A stretch of 64,000 nt of DNA from an uncultured Candidatus Saccharibacteria bacterium (GCA_947169915.1 CAMVRN010000002.1:34792-98791), one strand, 5' to 3'. Numbered from the stretch's first letter, positions 28,476 through 39,016 are shown. A program made the numbers and translations. The notes: generated by a model not told the origin, from the sequence alone.

Positions 28476-28994
28476 TTACGACTTAGGTTTTGCTATATTA
28501 ACATATTTTTGATGGAATGCATAGGGGTCCTTTTGAAGCTCAGTATTGAGCTTTGAGGTGTTCGGATTGGAAACCTTTTTGATTTTCATCTGAGAGACAT
28601 CAACAAGGAAATTTCCATCGAGCGTACGACGACCGATGAGAATCGGGAAATTATTCCTTGAGCGATTCGCAAGGGTGAAGGTCGTTTCAAAGGACTTTCC
28701 ATTAATGACAACTGGAAGGATAACGCGATAGCGGAATTGAACGTCGCCATGGGCAGAACGAACTAGCTTAGCTCGATACTCCTTTGTTTCGATTTGTTTT
28801 CCGGTGTAGAATGGAGATTTTTCGTCGAACAAAACGAAAACTAGTGTACCGTCTTTCTTCATGTCAATTTTAGACGCCCAAACTGCCGAACTATCGGCGC
28901 CGGTGTCGATTTTTGCAGGGACATCAGAAATATCGTCAATAGTGACGTATTCGGTAGCTCCAATTACACTTAGGTTATTTTCTTCCGGAGTCAT
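28476..28994 (-). CDS. retropepsin-like aspartic protease (RimB/ATP-dependent zinc protease family)
   Basis: PAKIDTGADSSAVWAS; NFPILIGRRTL; adjacent to rimK. Confidence 0.85.
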   Translation of the reverse strand: MTPEENNLSVIGATEYVTIDDISDVPAKIDTGADSSAVWASKIDMKKDGTLVFVLFDEKSPFYTGKQIETKEYRAKLVRSAHGDVQFRYRVILPVVINGKSFETTFTLANRSRNNFPILIGRRTLDGNFLVDVSQMKIKKVSNPNTSKLNTELQKDPYAFHQKYVNIAKPKS

Positions 28995-29047
28995 GTTGTA
29001 TATTATATCATAAGTACGTTAATTGGTCAATGTGTGCGTATCTGTTA

Positions 29048-30295
29048 TTAGTGCACAATAGCGAACTTATTCTTCCCTTTTTTAATTAGTGATGGGGCGC
29101 TAATTACTCTCGTTTCGTCGGTAACTTTTGCGCCATTGACGGTAATTGCGCCGGCTTTGATGAGCTTGCGGGCTTCTGCTTTAGATGGAGCTAGCCCAGT
29201 CGAAACGAGGTCGTCTACCAACGAGACACCAAACGGAACATCTGGGAGAAGTCCAGCAAATTTTTCGATATCGTCTGCTGAGAAGACTAGGCTCTTATCA
29301 AAGAGCTTGGCGGTTAAATCGGCGATGCGACTGGCAGTTAATTCGCCATGTACAACAGCCGTAACTCCACGCGCAAGCGCTTTTTGAGCGATATGTTGCT
29401 CAGGAGCTGCTACGTGGTCACGCATAATCTGCTCGATTTTAGTCTTGTCGTAAGTGGTGTAAATCTTGAGGAAGCTTTCGACCGCAGAATCTGGTTGATT
29501 GAGCCAGAATTGATAAAAGTCAAAGACGGTCGTGTAGTTTTCTGTATCTTTATCGTTTGGATTGTAGGTTGGTGCAGATGCGAGCCAGATGGCGTTTCCC
29601 TCGCTCTTTCCGAATTTGCGACCGGTCACTGGGTCGATAATGAGAGGGGTAGACCAGATATCCGCGTCGCCGTTTTCAAGTCGTCGGATTAGATGGATAC
29701 CAGAGGCACAGTTTCCATATTGATCGGCGCCACAAAGCTGAAGGTCGACACCATATTTCCTGTAGAGGTAGAGAAAATCGTAACCTTGGATTAATGTGTA
29801 GGAGAATTCGGCATAGGAAATGCCTGAGCCACCTTCGCCGATACGATTCTGAACGAATTGACGGTCGAGAAGCTGGGTCATTGAGAAAGATTTCCCTACT
29901 TCGCGAAGGAATCCCAGATAACTGATGTTTTTGAACCAGTCGATATTATCGAGCATAACTGCATTATCTGATTTTATAATGCGCTGAACTTGAGACTTAA
30001 TACATTTTTTGTTATAGGCAATCTCTTCGAGAGATTTTAATTCACGCTCACCATTATCCTTTGGGTCGCCAATTTGTCCGGTTGCGCCGCCGATGAGGAG
30101 ATATGGTTCGTAGCCGTGGCGGACAAAGCAGGCACACATCATAAGTGCGGCGAGGTTGCCGATAGTTAGAGAGTCGGCGGATGGGTCTGCACCCCAATAA
30201 AACTTCTTGGTTTTTCTCGAGTCAAGGTCTTCAGGATTTTTGATTGTGGTTTTGGCGACAAATCCGCGCCAGATAAGTTCTTCAGATAGCTTCAT
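29048..30295 (-). CDS. tyrS: tyrosyl-tRNA synthetase
   Basis: YWGADPSADSLTIGNLAALM, KFGKSEGNAIWL (KMSKS-like), C-terminal S4 domain. Confidence 0.95.
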   Translation of the reverse strand: MKLSEELIWRGFVAKTTIKNPEDLDSRKTKKFYWGADPSADSLTIGNLAALMMCACFVRHGYEPYLLIGGATGQIGDPKDNGERELKSLEEIAYNKKCIKSQVQRIIKSDNAVMLDNIDWFKNISYLGFLREVGKSFSMTQLLDRQFVQNRIGEGGSGISYAEFSYTLIQGYDFLYLYRKYGVDLQLCGADQYGNCASGIHLIRRLENGDADIWSTPLIIDPVTGRKFGKSEGNAIWLASAPTYNPNDKDTENYTTVFDFYQFWLNQPDSAVESFLKIYTTYDKTKIEQIMRDHVAAPEQHIAQKALARGVTAVVHGELTASRIADLTAKLFDKSLVFSADDIEKFAGLLPDVPFGVSLVDDLVSTGLAPSKAEARKLIKAGAITVNGAKVTDETRVISAPSLIKKGKNKFAIVH

Positions 30296-30330
30296 ACTAG
30301 AATTATAGCATATTGAAAAGAAAGCGGTAG

Positions 30331-31506
30331 TTAGTCAAGAGCGATTTTGTCTGCGCCGAACAACCTAGCGTAATCGTGGTTTTCTTCAATCATTTTTCGA
30401 TATTTATTGGCAAGGTCAGGGCGTCCGAGTTTTGTTTCAATGTCGGCAGCTAAATCGAATCTGGAGTTTTGATTCAGCGCGAGCATTTCAAGAGGGGTTG
30501 TGGTTGAGCCGTTTTCTTCAAAGCCATGAACCGAGAGACGGTTCTTATCGGTATAATTTGATAAGATGTTTTTGAATGTTAATGCATAACCGTGGAAGCT
30601 CGCAATAATAGGAATATTGAAGCCAAAGTATTCGTCGAATTGTTCCTGAGTGAATTTGTTGTTTGTCGTACCTATGGCACCATAAGTGAGCGCGTTTATA
30701 CCAACGAAGCGTAGGCGTGCGTTCGGAAGGTCTTTTTTTACTATCTCCCTGGCGCGTATCATTTCCCGGGTTGGAATGTCGCCGGTCGCAGTGAGAATTA
30801 CTTCAGGATTGTCATCCGATGCGAAACCGTAGATACTTGCACCGCCATTTTTGAATTGGAAGTCGGCGTGGTAAGAATCTATCCAGCGCGGATTTTCGTT
30901 CTTGTCGAACGTTGTGATATTTACAACGTTTTCAGAGGATAACATGAAGTCGAATGTTGCTTCGGCCGAAGTGTCGTCAACTGGAAATAGACAGTTAACT
31001 TTTTCACTCGGAATATCTAGAAGATTTGAGATGATTGCTGGGGACTGGTGAGAATAGCCATTGTGGTCTTGGCGCCAACACACCGAGGTCGAAAGAAGGT
31101 TTACTGCGGGCCAACTCTTTCTCCATTCAACAGAATCCATTTGTTTGAAAAATTTGATTTGCTGGAGAAGTTGGGATAGGATAATCGAAAAGAACGCTTC
31201 GTAACTCGTCATCATTGCTTGTTCGCCATTAGAAAGATGGCCAATCATGGCGGAGAACAGGGCGTTTTCTGAAAGGAGTTCAACAATGCGCCCTGAATCT
31301 GATTCTGGCAAATCATAATCTTCGATAGGGAGATTCCAAGCGCGTTTTTCCGCATCGTAAACCTCAGAGAGACGATTCGATGTGGTTTCGTCTGGCGAGA
31401 AAAGATAGAATCTTGGGTCTTTCTCAAAACGCTTAGCGAGCAAACCACCAATCGTTTTTGCGATGTTGATTTTATCGTAACCAGGATTTTCTACGTGTTC
31501 AATCAT
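30331..31506 (-). CDS. phosphoketolase C-terminal half
   Basis: FSPDETTSNRL, VCWRQDHNGYSHQSPA, IASFHGYALTFKNIL, VHGFEENGSTTTPLEMLALN; start MIEHVENPG overlaps the upstream half's stop (ATGA). Confidence 0.85.
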   Translation of the reverse strand: MIEHVENPGYDKINIAKTIGGLLAKRFEKDPRFYLFSPDETTSNRLSEVYDAEKRAWNLPIEDYDLPESDSGRIVELLSENALFSAMIGHLSNGEQAMMTSYEAFFSIILSQLLQQIKFFKQMDSVEWRKSWPAVNLLSTSVCWRQDHNGYSHQSPAIISNLLDIPSEKVNCLFPVDDTSAEATFDFMLSSENVVNITTFDKNENPRWIDSYHADFQFKNGGASIYGFASDDNPEVILTATGDIPTREMIRAREIVKKDLPNARLRFVGINALTYGAIGTTNNKFTQEQFDEYFGFNIPIIASFHGYALTFKNILSNYTDKNRLSVHGFEENGSTTTPLEMLALNQNSRFDLAADIETKLGRPDLANKYRKMIEENHDYARLFGADKIALD

Positions 31507-32474
31507 ATTGTAAATCCCTTCTCTTCGATATAGATTTCGTTGAAGTGGTAACCTTTTAGCCACTCCTCGAGTTGAGCAAGTTGGGTTGGGTCGGTTTTTG
31601 CAAGAGGGAGTGGAATCTGATGGGCAAGGTAGTTTCCTGCTACTTTCTGGCCATCAACTTCTTCTGGACCAGTGTGGCCTTTTTCAATTTTAAAAATAAT
31701 AAATGGGTCGTCTAGTTTTGATGCTTCATGTAATGCATGCTGGAATTTTTCTGGATTGTCTCCTTCTATCATGATTGGAGTAAAGCCAAATCCGCGTATC
31801 ATCTCCATTTGTTCTCGTTCGGATTTGCGAAAGAAGACTGTTGGACCGGAAATTTTGTAGCCGTTAAGTGCAAGAATCGGAAGCACGCGTCCATTATTTT
31901 TGCCCGAGATGAGTTTCGAGAAGTTTAGAGATGCAAGGCAGGTGCCTGTTTCAAATTCGCCGTCACCAAGCATGACTGCAATGGTTTTTTCTGGGTGGCC
32001 AAGAGCAACACCGTAGGCTGTACCAAGAGCATATCCCAGTTCGCCTCCCTCGGTTACGACTCGCGGAGTCATAGGGCTAGAGTGGCTTGGGTATCCGTCT
32101 GGAAAAGAAAAGTTTTTGCAGATATATTCTATACCGGACAAAGTTCGCGTCGCTTTTTTATCAACTTTTTCGAGGTCGCCGTCTAAAAATAGATTGGCTT
32201 GAAGCGCAGGAAAACCGTGACCTGGACCTAGAATAAACTGAAAATCAATTGAGTTTTTGAAATAATAGTGAAGATTTGAGTAAGCTACGTTAATGCCGTG
32301 ACAGGTTCCCCAATGCCCAAGTAAACGTGGTTTAATGTCGGCAGGCGATAACGGTTTTTCTAGGAGAAAATTATTGATTAAAAAGAGTTGTGCGACTGTT
32401 AAATAATCAGCCGCTCGGACGCGTCGATTGATTTTGTCGATATCATGAAAAGACATGCCCACGCCTGTTTCCAT
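31503..32474 (-). CDS. phosphoketolase N-terminal (TPP-binding) half
   Basis: LLGHWGTCHGINVAYSNLHYY, ILGPGHGFPALQANLFLDG, GGELGYALGTAYG, GDGEFETGTCLASL. Confidence 0.88.
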   Translation of the reverse strand: METGVGMSFHDIDKINRRVRAADYLTVAQLFLINNFLLEKPLSPADIKPRLLGHWGTCHGINVAYSNLHYYFKNSIDFQFILGPGHGFPALQANLFLDGDLEKVDKKATRTLSGIEYICKNFSFPDGYPSHSSPMTPRVVTEGGELGYALGTAYGVALGHPEKTIAVMLGDGEFETGTCLASLNFSKLISGKNNGRVLPILALNGYKISGPTVFFRKSEREQMEMIRGFGFTPIMIEGDNPEKFQHALHEASKLDDPFIIFKIEKGHTGPEEVDGQKVAGNYLAHQIPLPLAKTDPTQLAQLEEWLKGYHFNEIYIEEKGFTI

Positions 32475-32531
32475 GATAATATTTTAACATAAAAATTTTG
32501 TCGAGGAAAGTTGATTTGCTATAATCGGGGT

Positions 32532-33266
32532 ATGGAATTATATATTTTATTGGTTGTACTCGCAATTTTGGTCGAGACAACATTTTTAACGGTCCGCAAG
32601 GTAAAAAATTCAAATCGTGCACGTGGTCATAGGAAAATATTCGTCGACACCTCAGCGCTCATTGACGGGAGAATTCTTGAAGTCGCAAAAACTGGTTTTT
32701 TGAGTGATGATTTCTTAATTCCCCGTTCGGTCACAAGAGAGTTACAGCTCCTTGCGGATGGGAAAGATTTGATTAAAAGAAATCGTGCGAGAGCTGGGCT
32801 TGATGTTGTTCGAGAACTGGAGCGCGTAATCTATATCGATGCAACGATTTTTGATGATTCGCATCTTGGTCGCATGCTAGTCGATGAACGACTAATTGTT
32901 CTTGCAAAGGAAAATAAAGGCATAATTCTTACTTGTGACTATAATCTGAAGAAAGTTGCAGAAACTGAAGGCGTTGAAGTCTTGAATGTTAACGACCTAG
33001 CAATCGTACTTAGCAATAAGTTTCAAGTTGGCGACAAGATACGTTTAAAAATCACCGAGAAAGGCCAAAACCCAAGGCAAGGGATTGGCTATCTCGGCGA
33101 TGGAACGATGGTTGTTGTTGACGACGCGGAAAATAAAGTTGGTGAAGAAGTCGAAGCAATCTTTGTTAAATTTCACCAAACTTCTGCAGGCCGAATGATT
33201 TTCGCAGACCTATCAAAAGAAAAACGCAAGACTCATAAAACAGTTTCTGGTAGTTCTAGAAGCTAG
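32532..33266 (+). CDS. PIN/TRAM-domain protein (YacL-like)
   Basis: KIFVDTSALIDGRILEVAKTGFL, ILTCDYNLKKVAE, C-terminal TRAM-like QNPRQGIGYLGDGTMVVVDDA. Confidence 0.9.
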   Translation: MELYILLVVLAILVETTFLTVRKVKNSNRARGHRKIFVDTSALIDGRILEVAKTGFLSDDFLIPRSVTRELQLLADGKDLIKRNRARAGLDVVRELERVIYIDATIFDDSHLGRMLVDERLIVLAKENKGIILTCDYNLKKVAETEGVEVLNVNDLAIVLSNKFQVGDKIRLKITEKGQNPRQGIGYLGDGTMVVVDDAENKVGEEVEAIFVKFHQTSAGRMIFADLSKEKRKTHKTVSGSSRS

Positions 33267-36001
33267 GATTTTGGAATCGAAACGGTTACCGTGTCGGTGT
33301 TGTAACCATCATTGATGGTTATTGTGGCGGTGCCTTCGGTTCCTGTTGACGGATAGTTGATGGTGAAGGATTTCTTCTCGACCTTGACTGCCGCGAGTGA
33401 AGTACCGTCAGCAAAGGTGACGGTACATATGCCACCCTCGACGTTTGAACCACTTACGGTCACTGAGAATTTCTTCCCGCTTGAATCATACGATGCGCCT
33501 ATATGAGGAGCAACGTAAGAACAGTCATCTTCTGTATCTTCATCGTATCCATCTGGAACGTTGACGATTTCCTTTTTCGTCATCGGGTCAACCATTTTGG
33601 TGACTTCAACTGTTTCGACAAGGCTCGAATTCGTACAGGAAGTTGCAAGTTTGCCGTTGAGCCTATTGAATCTCATGGTCTCTTTTGTAACGCCGGATGT
33701 TTTTTCGTTATACCAAGATGGCCAGATGTCGGTTACGCCATTGACGGTCATGCGGTGAATTCCGGAAGGCATCTCAAACCAATCGCTTGAGCTCCATTTG
33801 CCATCTTCTTCGTAGACTTCTGGGTGAACACGTCGCATGTATTCCCAAATTGTCCAGCGACAAATGTCGTGCGTATTGCTCGTTAGGCCAGAACCGTCGT
33901 GGTTGCCATTCCAAACAACGGTAGCAACAGATGGAGAGTACGAGACCATTAGCGAATCCTTCGTGACTGCAGAGTTGGCAGTGGTTGTTGTGCCCGTCTT
34001 CGTTGCGGTGTTGACGCCAGGGACGTTGTAACCTTCGATGTGCCACCAGCGTGCATTATCGTCTCCAAGGATATCTGAAATCATGTAAGCGACTTGCTCG
34101 TCGATAACACGCGTACCGGCGTTATCGGTCCACGATTCAAGAACGTCACCAGAGCTGTTCTTTACTTCGAGGATATAGACGAGGTCCTTATACGTACCGC
34201 CACGAGCGATTGACGTGTACGCGTTGGCGTGCTCAACTAAGCGAACGTTACAGCCAGAGCCGATAGCGATTGAAAGACCTGGGTATGGATTGTCAGCACA
34301 ATAGCTCACATCTCCGAGCTTATGTGCGATGTCGAGAGAGTTTTCAATGCCGTTGATATATAGAGCCTTGACCGCAGCGATATTGAGCGAGCGGGCAAGG
34401 GAGGTACGGATTGAGACATTACCATAGAAGTCGCCAGATGCGTTCGTCATCGAGCATGGTCCAGCGGTATTTGCACAATAAATCTTGTCGATATTTTCGT
34501 CTTTAAGAATTGTACCTGGGCCATAGTTCATACCTTCGCGTTGCATGAAGAGAGGAGAATAGTCGAGAATAGGTTTAATTGTGGAACCTGGTTCGATGAG
34601 GGAGTCGACCGTTGCGTTCAGCTCGCCATAGGCTTCGTTTTCAAAGTCGATTGAGCCAACCATGGCGATGACTTGAGAGGTTTCTACATCAAGCGAAACT
34701 AGACCAATATCATCGGAATTATTCATCCAAGTATAGGATTCGCCAAGTTCGACGGCGTCTTCGGCGATTTCCTGTGCACGATAGTCGAGAGTGGTTTTAA
34801 TGGTGAAGCCACCAGCACGCATAGTAGAAATGCCATATTTCTTTTCGAGCTGTTTGCGTACTTCAAGAACGAAGTGAGGCGCAAGGATGTTCGAGTACTG
34901 GGTTGACTCAGGTTTGATTGTCGCAAGAATATCGACTTTTTTAGCTTCTTCTGCTTGCTCTTCAGTAATATAGCCCATCTCCTGCATGACAGAGATTGCA
35001 TATTGTTGGCGCTGAATGAGCGTTTCGTTTCCATAGGTATTGTATGGATTATAAATGGCTGGGTTATTCGGGATAGCGGCGAGGAGTGCGGCTTCTGCAA
35101 TGGTAAGGTCTTTGGAAGTCTTACCGAAGTAAGTCTGAGCTGCTGATTCTACGCCGTTACGACGACCGCCGTATGGGCTTTCGTTGAGGTACATGGTAAG
35201 GATTTGTTCCTTATCGTACATCTTCTCGAGTTCGACGGCGAGGATGAGCTCCTTGATTTTACGAGAGATGCCTCCACGGTTTTCTGAAGCCGCTTCGTCG
35301 GCAAAGTAGATTTGTTTGATTAACTGCTGAGTAAGGGTAGAGCCACCTTGAACCTGTTTGCCGGATGCTGTTGCGATAACGGCACGAACAAGGCCAGAGA
35401 AATCGACGCCAGGGTGAGTATAAAAGTTTTTGTCCTCAAGCGCAATAGTTGCCCAACGGACATAGTCAGACATTTCTTCTTCGGAGACGACAAGACGATA
35501 GTTTTCTGTTCCGGTATCCTCCCAAAGAACTTTCCCATTACGGTCGAGGTATGTGTTTACAGTATCAGAGATGACGATGTCGTCGAGTTTAATATCGGCA
35601 ATGTCTTTCTTGTAATAGAGGAAAAGACCACCGATGACGATAATTCCGATAAGAATACAGGCAAGTCCAAATTTTAGAATCTTTTTAAGACCACGCCATG
35701 AGAACCAATAATGGAAAACTCGTTTCGGATGGAGGTGGGCAAAGAAGCGTTTGATTGGTTGTTTCGGAAGAGTGGCTAAATCCTCGGCGCGGCGACGAGC
35801 TTCTCGGTCGCGGCGGAGTTTGCGTTTATAATGGATTCTCTCAAAGAAACCCATATTCTTCACATCACGTTTGGTCGCTTTTTTACGCTCGGTTTTAAGC
35901 GCTTTTTTCTCGGCTCGAGAAAGCTTAGTAGACTTAGATTTAGTCTTTGGTTTTGTGGTTTTATTGGATTTCTTAGACTTTTTCTTATCGTCTTTTACCA
36001 T
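33263..36001 (-). CDS. class A penicillin-binding protein (PBP1A-like)
   Basis: ALEDKNFYTHPGVDFSGLVRA, GGSTLTQQLIKQ, EPGSTIKPI (SxxK), KTGTT. Confidence 0.95.
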   Translation of the reverse strand: MVKDDKKKSKKSNKTTKPKTKSKSTKLSRAEKKALKTERKKATKRDVKNMGFFERIHYKRKLRRDREARRRAEDLATLPKQPIKRFFAHLHPKRVFHYWFSWRGLKKILKFGLACILIGIIVIGGLFLYYKKDIADIKLDDIVISDTVNTYLDRNGKVLWEDTGTENYRLVVSEEEMSDYVRWATIALEDKNFYTHPGVDFSGLVRAVIATASGKQVQGGSTLTQQLIKQIYFADEAASENRGGISRKIKELILAVELEKMYDKEQILTMYLNESPYGGRRNGVESAAQTYFGKTSKDLTIAEAALLAAIPNNPAIYNPYNTYGNETLIQRQQYAISVMQEMGYITEEQAEEAKKVDILATIKPESTQYSNILAPHFVLEVRKQLEKKYGISTMRAGGFTIKTTLDYRAQEIAEDAVELGESYTWMNNSDDIGLVSLDVETSQVIAMVGSIDFENEAYGELNATVDSLIEPGSTIKPILDYSPLFMQREGMNYGPGTILKDENIDKIYCANTAGPCSMTNASGDFYGNVSIRTSLARSLNIAAVKALYINGIENSLDIAHKLGDVSYCADNPYPGLSIAIGSGCNVRLVEHANAYTSIARGGTYKDLVYILEVKNSSGDVLESWTDNAGTRVIDEQVAYMISDILGDDNARWWHIEGYNVPGVNTATKTGTTTTANSAVTKDSLMVSYSPSVATVVWNGNHDGSGLTSNTHDICRWTIWEYMRRVHPEVYEEDGKWSSSDWFEMPSGIHRMTVNGVTDIWPSWYNEKTSGVTKETMRFNRLNGKLATSCTNSSLVETVEVTKMVDPMTKKEIVNVPDGYDEDTEDDCSYVAPHIGASYDSSGKKFSVTVSGSNVEGGICTVTFADGTSLAAVKVEKKSFTINYPSTGTEGTATITINDGYNTDTVTVSIPKS

Positions 36002-36048
36002 ATGATATATTATACCACACAGAAAACCAAAAAATTACATAAGCATCA

Positions 36049-36534
36049 TTATTGTAGTTTGATTTTGACCATCGCTGGACGAAGAACTTCGCCTTCGTAC
36101 AAGTAGCCAGAACGAAGTGTCTCGTCGATAACTTCTTTGTTACCTTCACCTGCGGACATGACTGCTTCATGAAGTTCAGGATTGAATTCAATACCATTTT
36201 TGGTATCCATCTTTTCGAGCCCTAGGTCTTTCAGAGTCTTTTCGAAGTTTTTCTCAAGCGGTTTAAGCTCAGGGTATGTTTCGATTGCACGGCCAAGGTC
36301 GTCAATTAGAGCAAGCATCTTTTGGACAGTGGCAAGTCTTGCCAATTTCTTAGCGTTTTCGCGTTCTTTTTCGACGTTTTTGCGAAAGTTTTCAAAGTCT
36401 GCACGCGTACGCTGAAGGTCGTTTGTAAGCTCTGTGATTTTGTCTTGTTCGGGATTCGTAGCCGGTGTTTCCACGATGGGACCTTGGACGATTTCTTCTT
36501 CTGGTTTGATTTGTTCTTTTTCTTGCTTCTTCAT
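36049..36534 (-). CDS. grpE: GrpE nucleotide exchange factor
   Basis: RTRADFENFRKNVEKERENAKKLA...LLDDLGRAIE; LRSGYLYEGEVLRPAMVKI. Confidence 0.93.
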   Translation of the reverse strand: MKKQEKEQIKPEEEIVQGPIVETPATNPEQDKITELTNDLQRTRADFENFRKNVEKERENAKKLARLATVQKMLALIDDLGRAIETYPELKPLEKNFEKTLKDLGLEKMDTKNGIEFNPELHEAVMSAGEGNKEVIDETLRSGYLYEGEVLRPAMVKIKLQ

Positions 36535-37286
36535 TAGAATCCTTTCTCTAGCATTTCGCCAGCTTTACGAACGAGCGTCATCACTCTTTGATAATTCTGT
36601 CTTGTTGGGCCGAGTACACCAATATAACTATTATCAGAAAATGGAGAACGGAACTTGGAGATGATGAGAGAAACTCCAGAACTTTTTCCAATTGGGTTCT
36701 CTTTTCCGATGAAGATATTGAGTGGTTCTCCAGGGGCTGCTTCCCTTAGCCATGGTTCGAGATTATCAAGAAGTTTAGCGACAGCTTGAACGCGATTTAA
36801 ATCGACAAATTCAGGTTGAGTCAGAAGGCGAGAAATACCAGAGAGATAAAGCTGATTGCCAATGGTGCCAAGACCAAGATTCCCGGTGAGCTCGACTAGG
36901 GAATCGACAGCAGATTTGATAACTGCTTCGGCAGAAACCTGTGAGGAAACGCGAACTTCAAGAACATGCGTCGAGCGGTCGTTATAAGAGGGCTCAAGGC
37001 GAGGAGCGTCTTGTTGCTGTCTATTGGAAGTTTCTGTTGTTTCGGCTTGTTCAACGAGAGAATTTACATAGTATCTGTATCCTGCGTCCGTAGGGATGCG
37101 TCCAGCCGAAGTGTGCGGCTGAGCAATTAATCCTAGAATTTCTAGTTTTGCCATTTCGGAGCGAATAGTTGCAGAAGACACATCAAAAAGTTTCGCGAGC
37201 GTAACACTCCCGACTGGGGTTGCGATTTCGGCATATTGTTCGATTATAGCAAAGAGAATTTCCCTTTGGCGCTTCGTTAATTCCAT
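36534..37286 (-). CDS. hrcA: heat-inducible transcription repressor HrcA
   Basis: LTKRQREILFAIIEQYAEIATPVGS...LFDVSSATIRSEMAKLE; HTSAGRIPTDAGYRYYV; YIGVLGPTRQNYQRVM. Confidence 0.95.
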   Translation of the reverse strand: MELTKRQREILFAIIEQYAEIATPVGSVTLAKLFDVSSATIRSEMAKLEILGLIAQPHTSAGRIPTDAGYRYYVNSLVEQAETTETSNRQQQDAPRLEPSYNDRSTHVLEVRVSSQVSAEAVIKSAVDSLVELTGNLGLGTIGNQLYLSGISRLLTQPEFVDLNRVQAVAKLLDNLEPWLREAAPGEPLNIFIGKENPIGKSSGVSLIISKFRSPFSDNSYIGVLGPTRQNYQRVMTLVRKAGEMLEKGF

Positions 37287-37292
37287 GGTTCG

Positions 37293-37330
37293 ATTATATA
37301 AAATTAGCAGTTAACAGTCAAGAGTGCCAG
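37293..37330 (-). promoter_or_regulatory. CIRCE-like operator overlapping a sigma70-type promoter of hrcA-grpE
   Basis: TTAGCAGTT-N9-GAGTGCCAG at 37304-37330 (14/18 to TTAGCACTC-N9-GAGTGCTAA); minus-strand TTGACT-N17-TATAAT (37321..37293). Confidence 0.7.
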
Positions 37331-37348
37331 AAAACAGGCGTCAGCTCC

Positions 37349-38977
37349 CTAGTCTGTATTGCGGAAGAGAATCTTTTTGATTTTCTTAAAGATTGGCATC
37401 GCCTCTTCGATGTTGAGGAAGTAGCACGAGACAAGATATGCTATTAGACTGACAATAGTAATGACGCAGAATTTTGGAAATGTTGCGAGGAATGAATTAT
37501 CGGTTGCCATAAGTGGTAGGAATTTTGTCATAGAGTATGCAACGCAAGCTGTAATAAAGCCGGCAAGCATCATCTTTTCGGTTGCTTTGAAGAGTTCCTT
37601 GTTGATAAGTTTGTTTTTTGAGCGACGATGAAGAATGAATAATAGAATCAGAATTTCAAGAACGGCACCAATACTTTGCGCCCAACCGAGCCCTTCTGGA
37701 CCATAACCAAGATGATAAAACAGAACAGAAAGGCCAATCGTAGCTCCGATGGCGAAAACACTTACAATAAGTGGAGTTCTTGTATCTTGATATGCGTAGA
37801 AGCCACGGGATGCTATATGGAAGATACTCTGTGCAAAGATTGCTACGATGAAGGTACCGAGAAGCGTTGCGATGAGCATGTCGCCACCGTTCATAATAAA
37901 GCTAACAACGTAACCTCTAGCAAAGAAAGCGATGATAGAAATAGGGAGCGCAATCCAAACGATAGCACGAAGTGCGGTCCGGAAAGTGTCAAGGAACTTA
38001 TCTTTATCGCCACGCCCAAGTTCTTCTGTTAATTGCGGGAAGAAAGCTGTAGAAATTGCGACTCCGATGAGAGAAACTGGCATTTGGTGGAGAGTTGAAG
38101 CTTGTTGAAAACTACGTAGAACACCAGCGCCCATACGCGAGGAGAGATTTGTGGATACGATTGTGTTTACATAATCGATTCCCTGGTCGAGAGAGCGGGC
38201 CGGAAGGAGCCGTAATACACTACGGAAGCCTTGGTTCTTCCATTTGATTTGGAACTTATAATCGAAACCGAGTCCGAAAAGACCGAACAAACTTGTTAGA
38301 AGCTGCAAAACGGCACCAAAGGCAACGCCAATAGCGACACCCATAATTCCGCCTTCAAAGATTTGCCAACCAAAGAGATTAATACCTCCCGTGAAGACTG
38401 TGATACCTAATAAAATGCCTATGTTATACATTGCTGGAGCTAGTGCGTAAAAGACAAAACGTCCAACGGCTTGTTGCATCGAAGCGAAAACTGTGGAAAT
38501 ACTGAACAAAAACGGGTTGATTGCGATAACTCGCATCATATTAATAGCGAGGATAGTGCCAGATTCGTCTAGGCCTGGGCCTACAACATAGCGAACGAGC
38601 GGGTCGGCAAAAATCATGATTAGAATACTAGCGACGAGAGTTATGAGTGCAAGAAAATTGAGGAGCGAGCTTGAAAGTTCCCATGCTGATTTTTTGTTTC
38701 CCTTCATGAGACGTTCGTTAAATACGGGAATAAATGATACTGCGAGTGCACCCGATGTCAAAATGAAGAACATGAAATCTGGAATCGTGAATGCAGCGGT
38801 ATATGCATCGATGCCGGTTGGATAGGTTTTTAAGTAGTAAGAGTTCAGAAGGCGGTCACGAAAAATACCAAGAAGAGACGAAACAAGAGTTGAGCCCGCG
38901 AGCAAAATAGCGGCAGACTTAACACTTAGTCTTGCATTGGCTAGTGCAACGACCGATTTGAACTTAAACTTTGCCAT
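37349..38977 (-). CDS. murJ: lipid II flippase MurJ
   Basis: SLLGIFRDRLL, FIPVFNERL, 14-TM pattern, ISTAFFPQLTEE. Confidence 0.92.
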   Translation of the reverse strand: MAKFKFKSVVALANARLSVKSAAILLAGSTLVSSLLGIFRDRLLNSYYLKTYPTGIDAYTAAFTIPDFMFFILTSGALAVSFIPVFNERLMKGNKKSAWELSSSLLNFLALITLVASILIMIFADPLVRYVVGPGLDESGTILAINMMRVIAINPFLFSISTVFASMQQAVGRFVFYALAPAMYNIGILLGITVFTGGINLFGWQIFEGGIMGVAIGVAFGAVLQLLTSLFGLFGLGFDYKFQIKWKNQGFRSVLRLLPARSLDQGIDYVNTIVSTNLSSRMGAGVLRSFQQASTLHQMPVSLIGVAISTAFFPQLTEELGRGDKDKFLDTFRTALRAIVWIALPISIIAFFARGYVVSFIMNGGDMLIATLLGTFIVAIFAQSIFHIASRGFYAYQDTRTPLIVSVFAIGATIGLSVLFYHLGYGPEGLGWAQSIGAVLEILILLFILHRRSKNKLINKELFKATEKMMLAGFITACVAYSMTKFLPLMATDNSFLATFPKFCVITIVSLIAYLVSCYFLNIEEAMPIFKKIKKILFRNTD

Positions 38978-39016
38978 AAAAATATTATAGCACAGTAAAA
39001 ACTAGGGGATTTGCGA

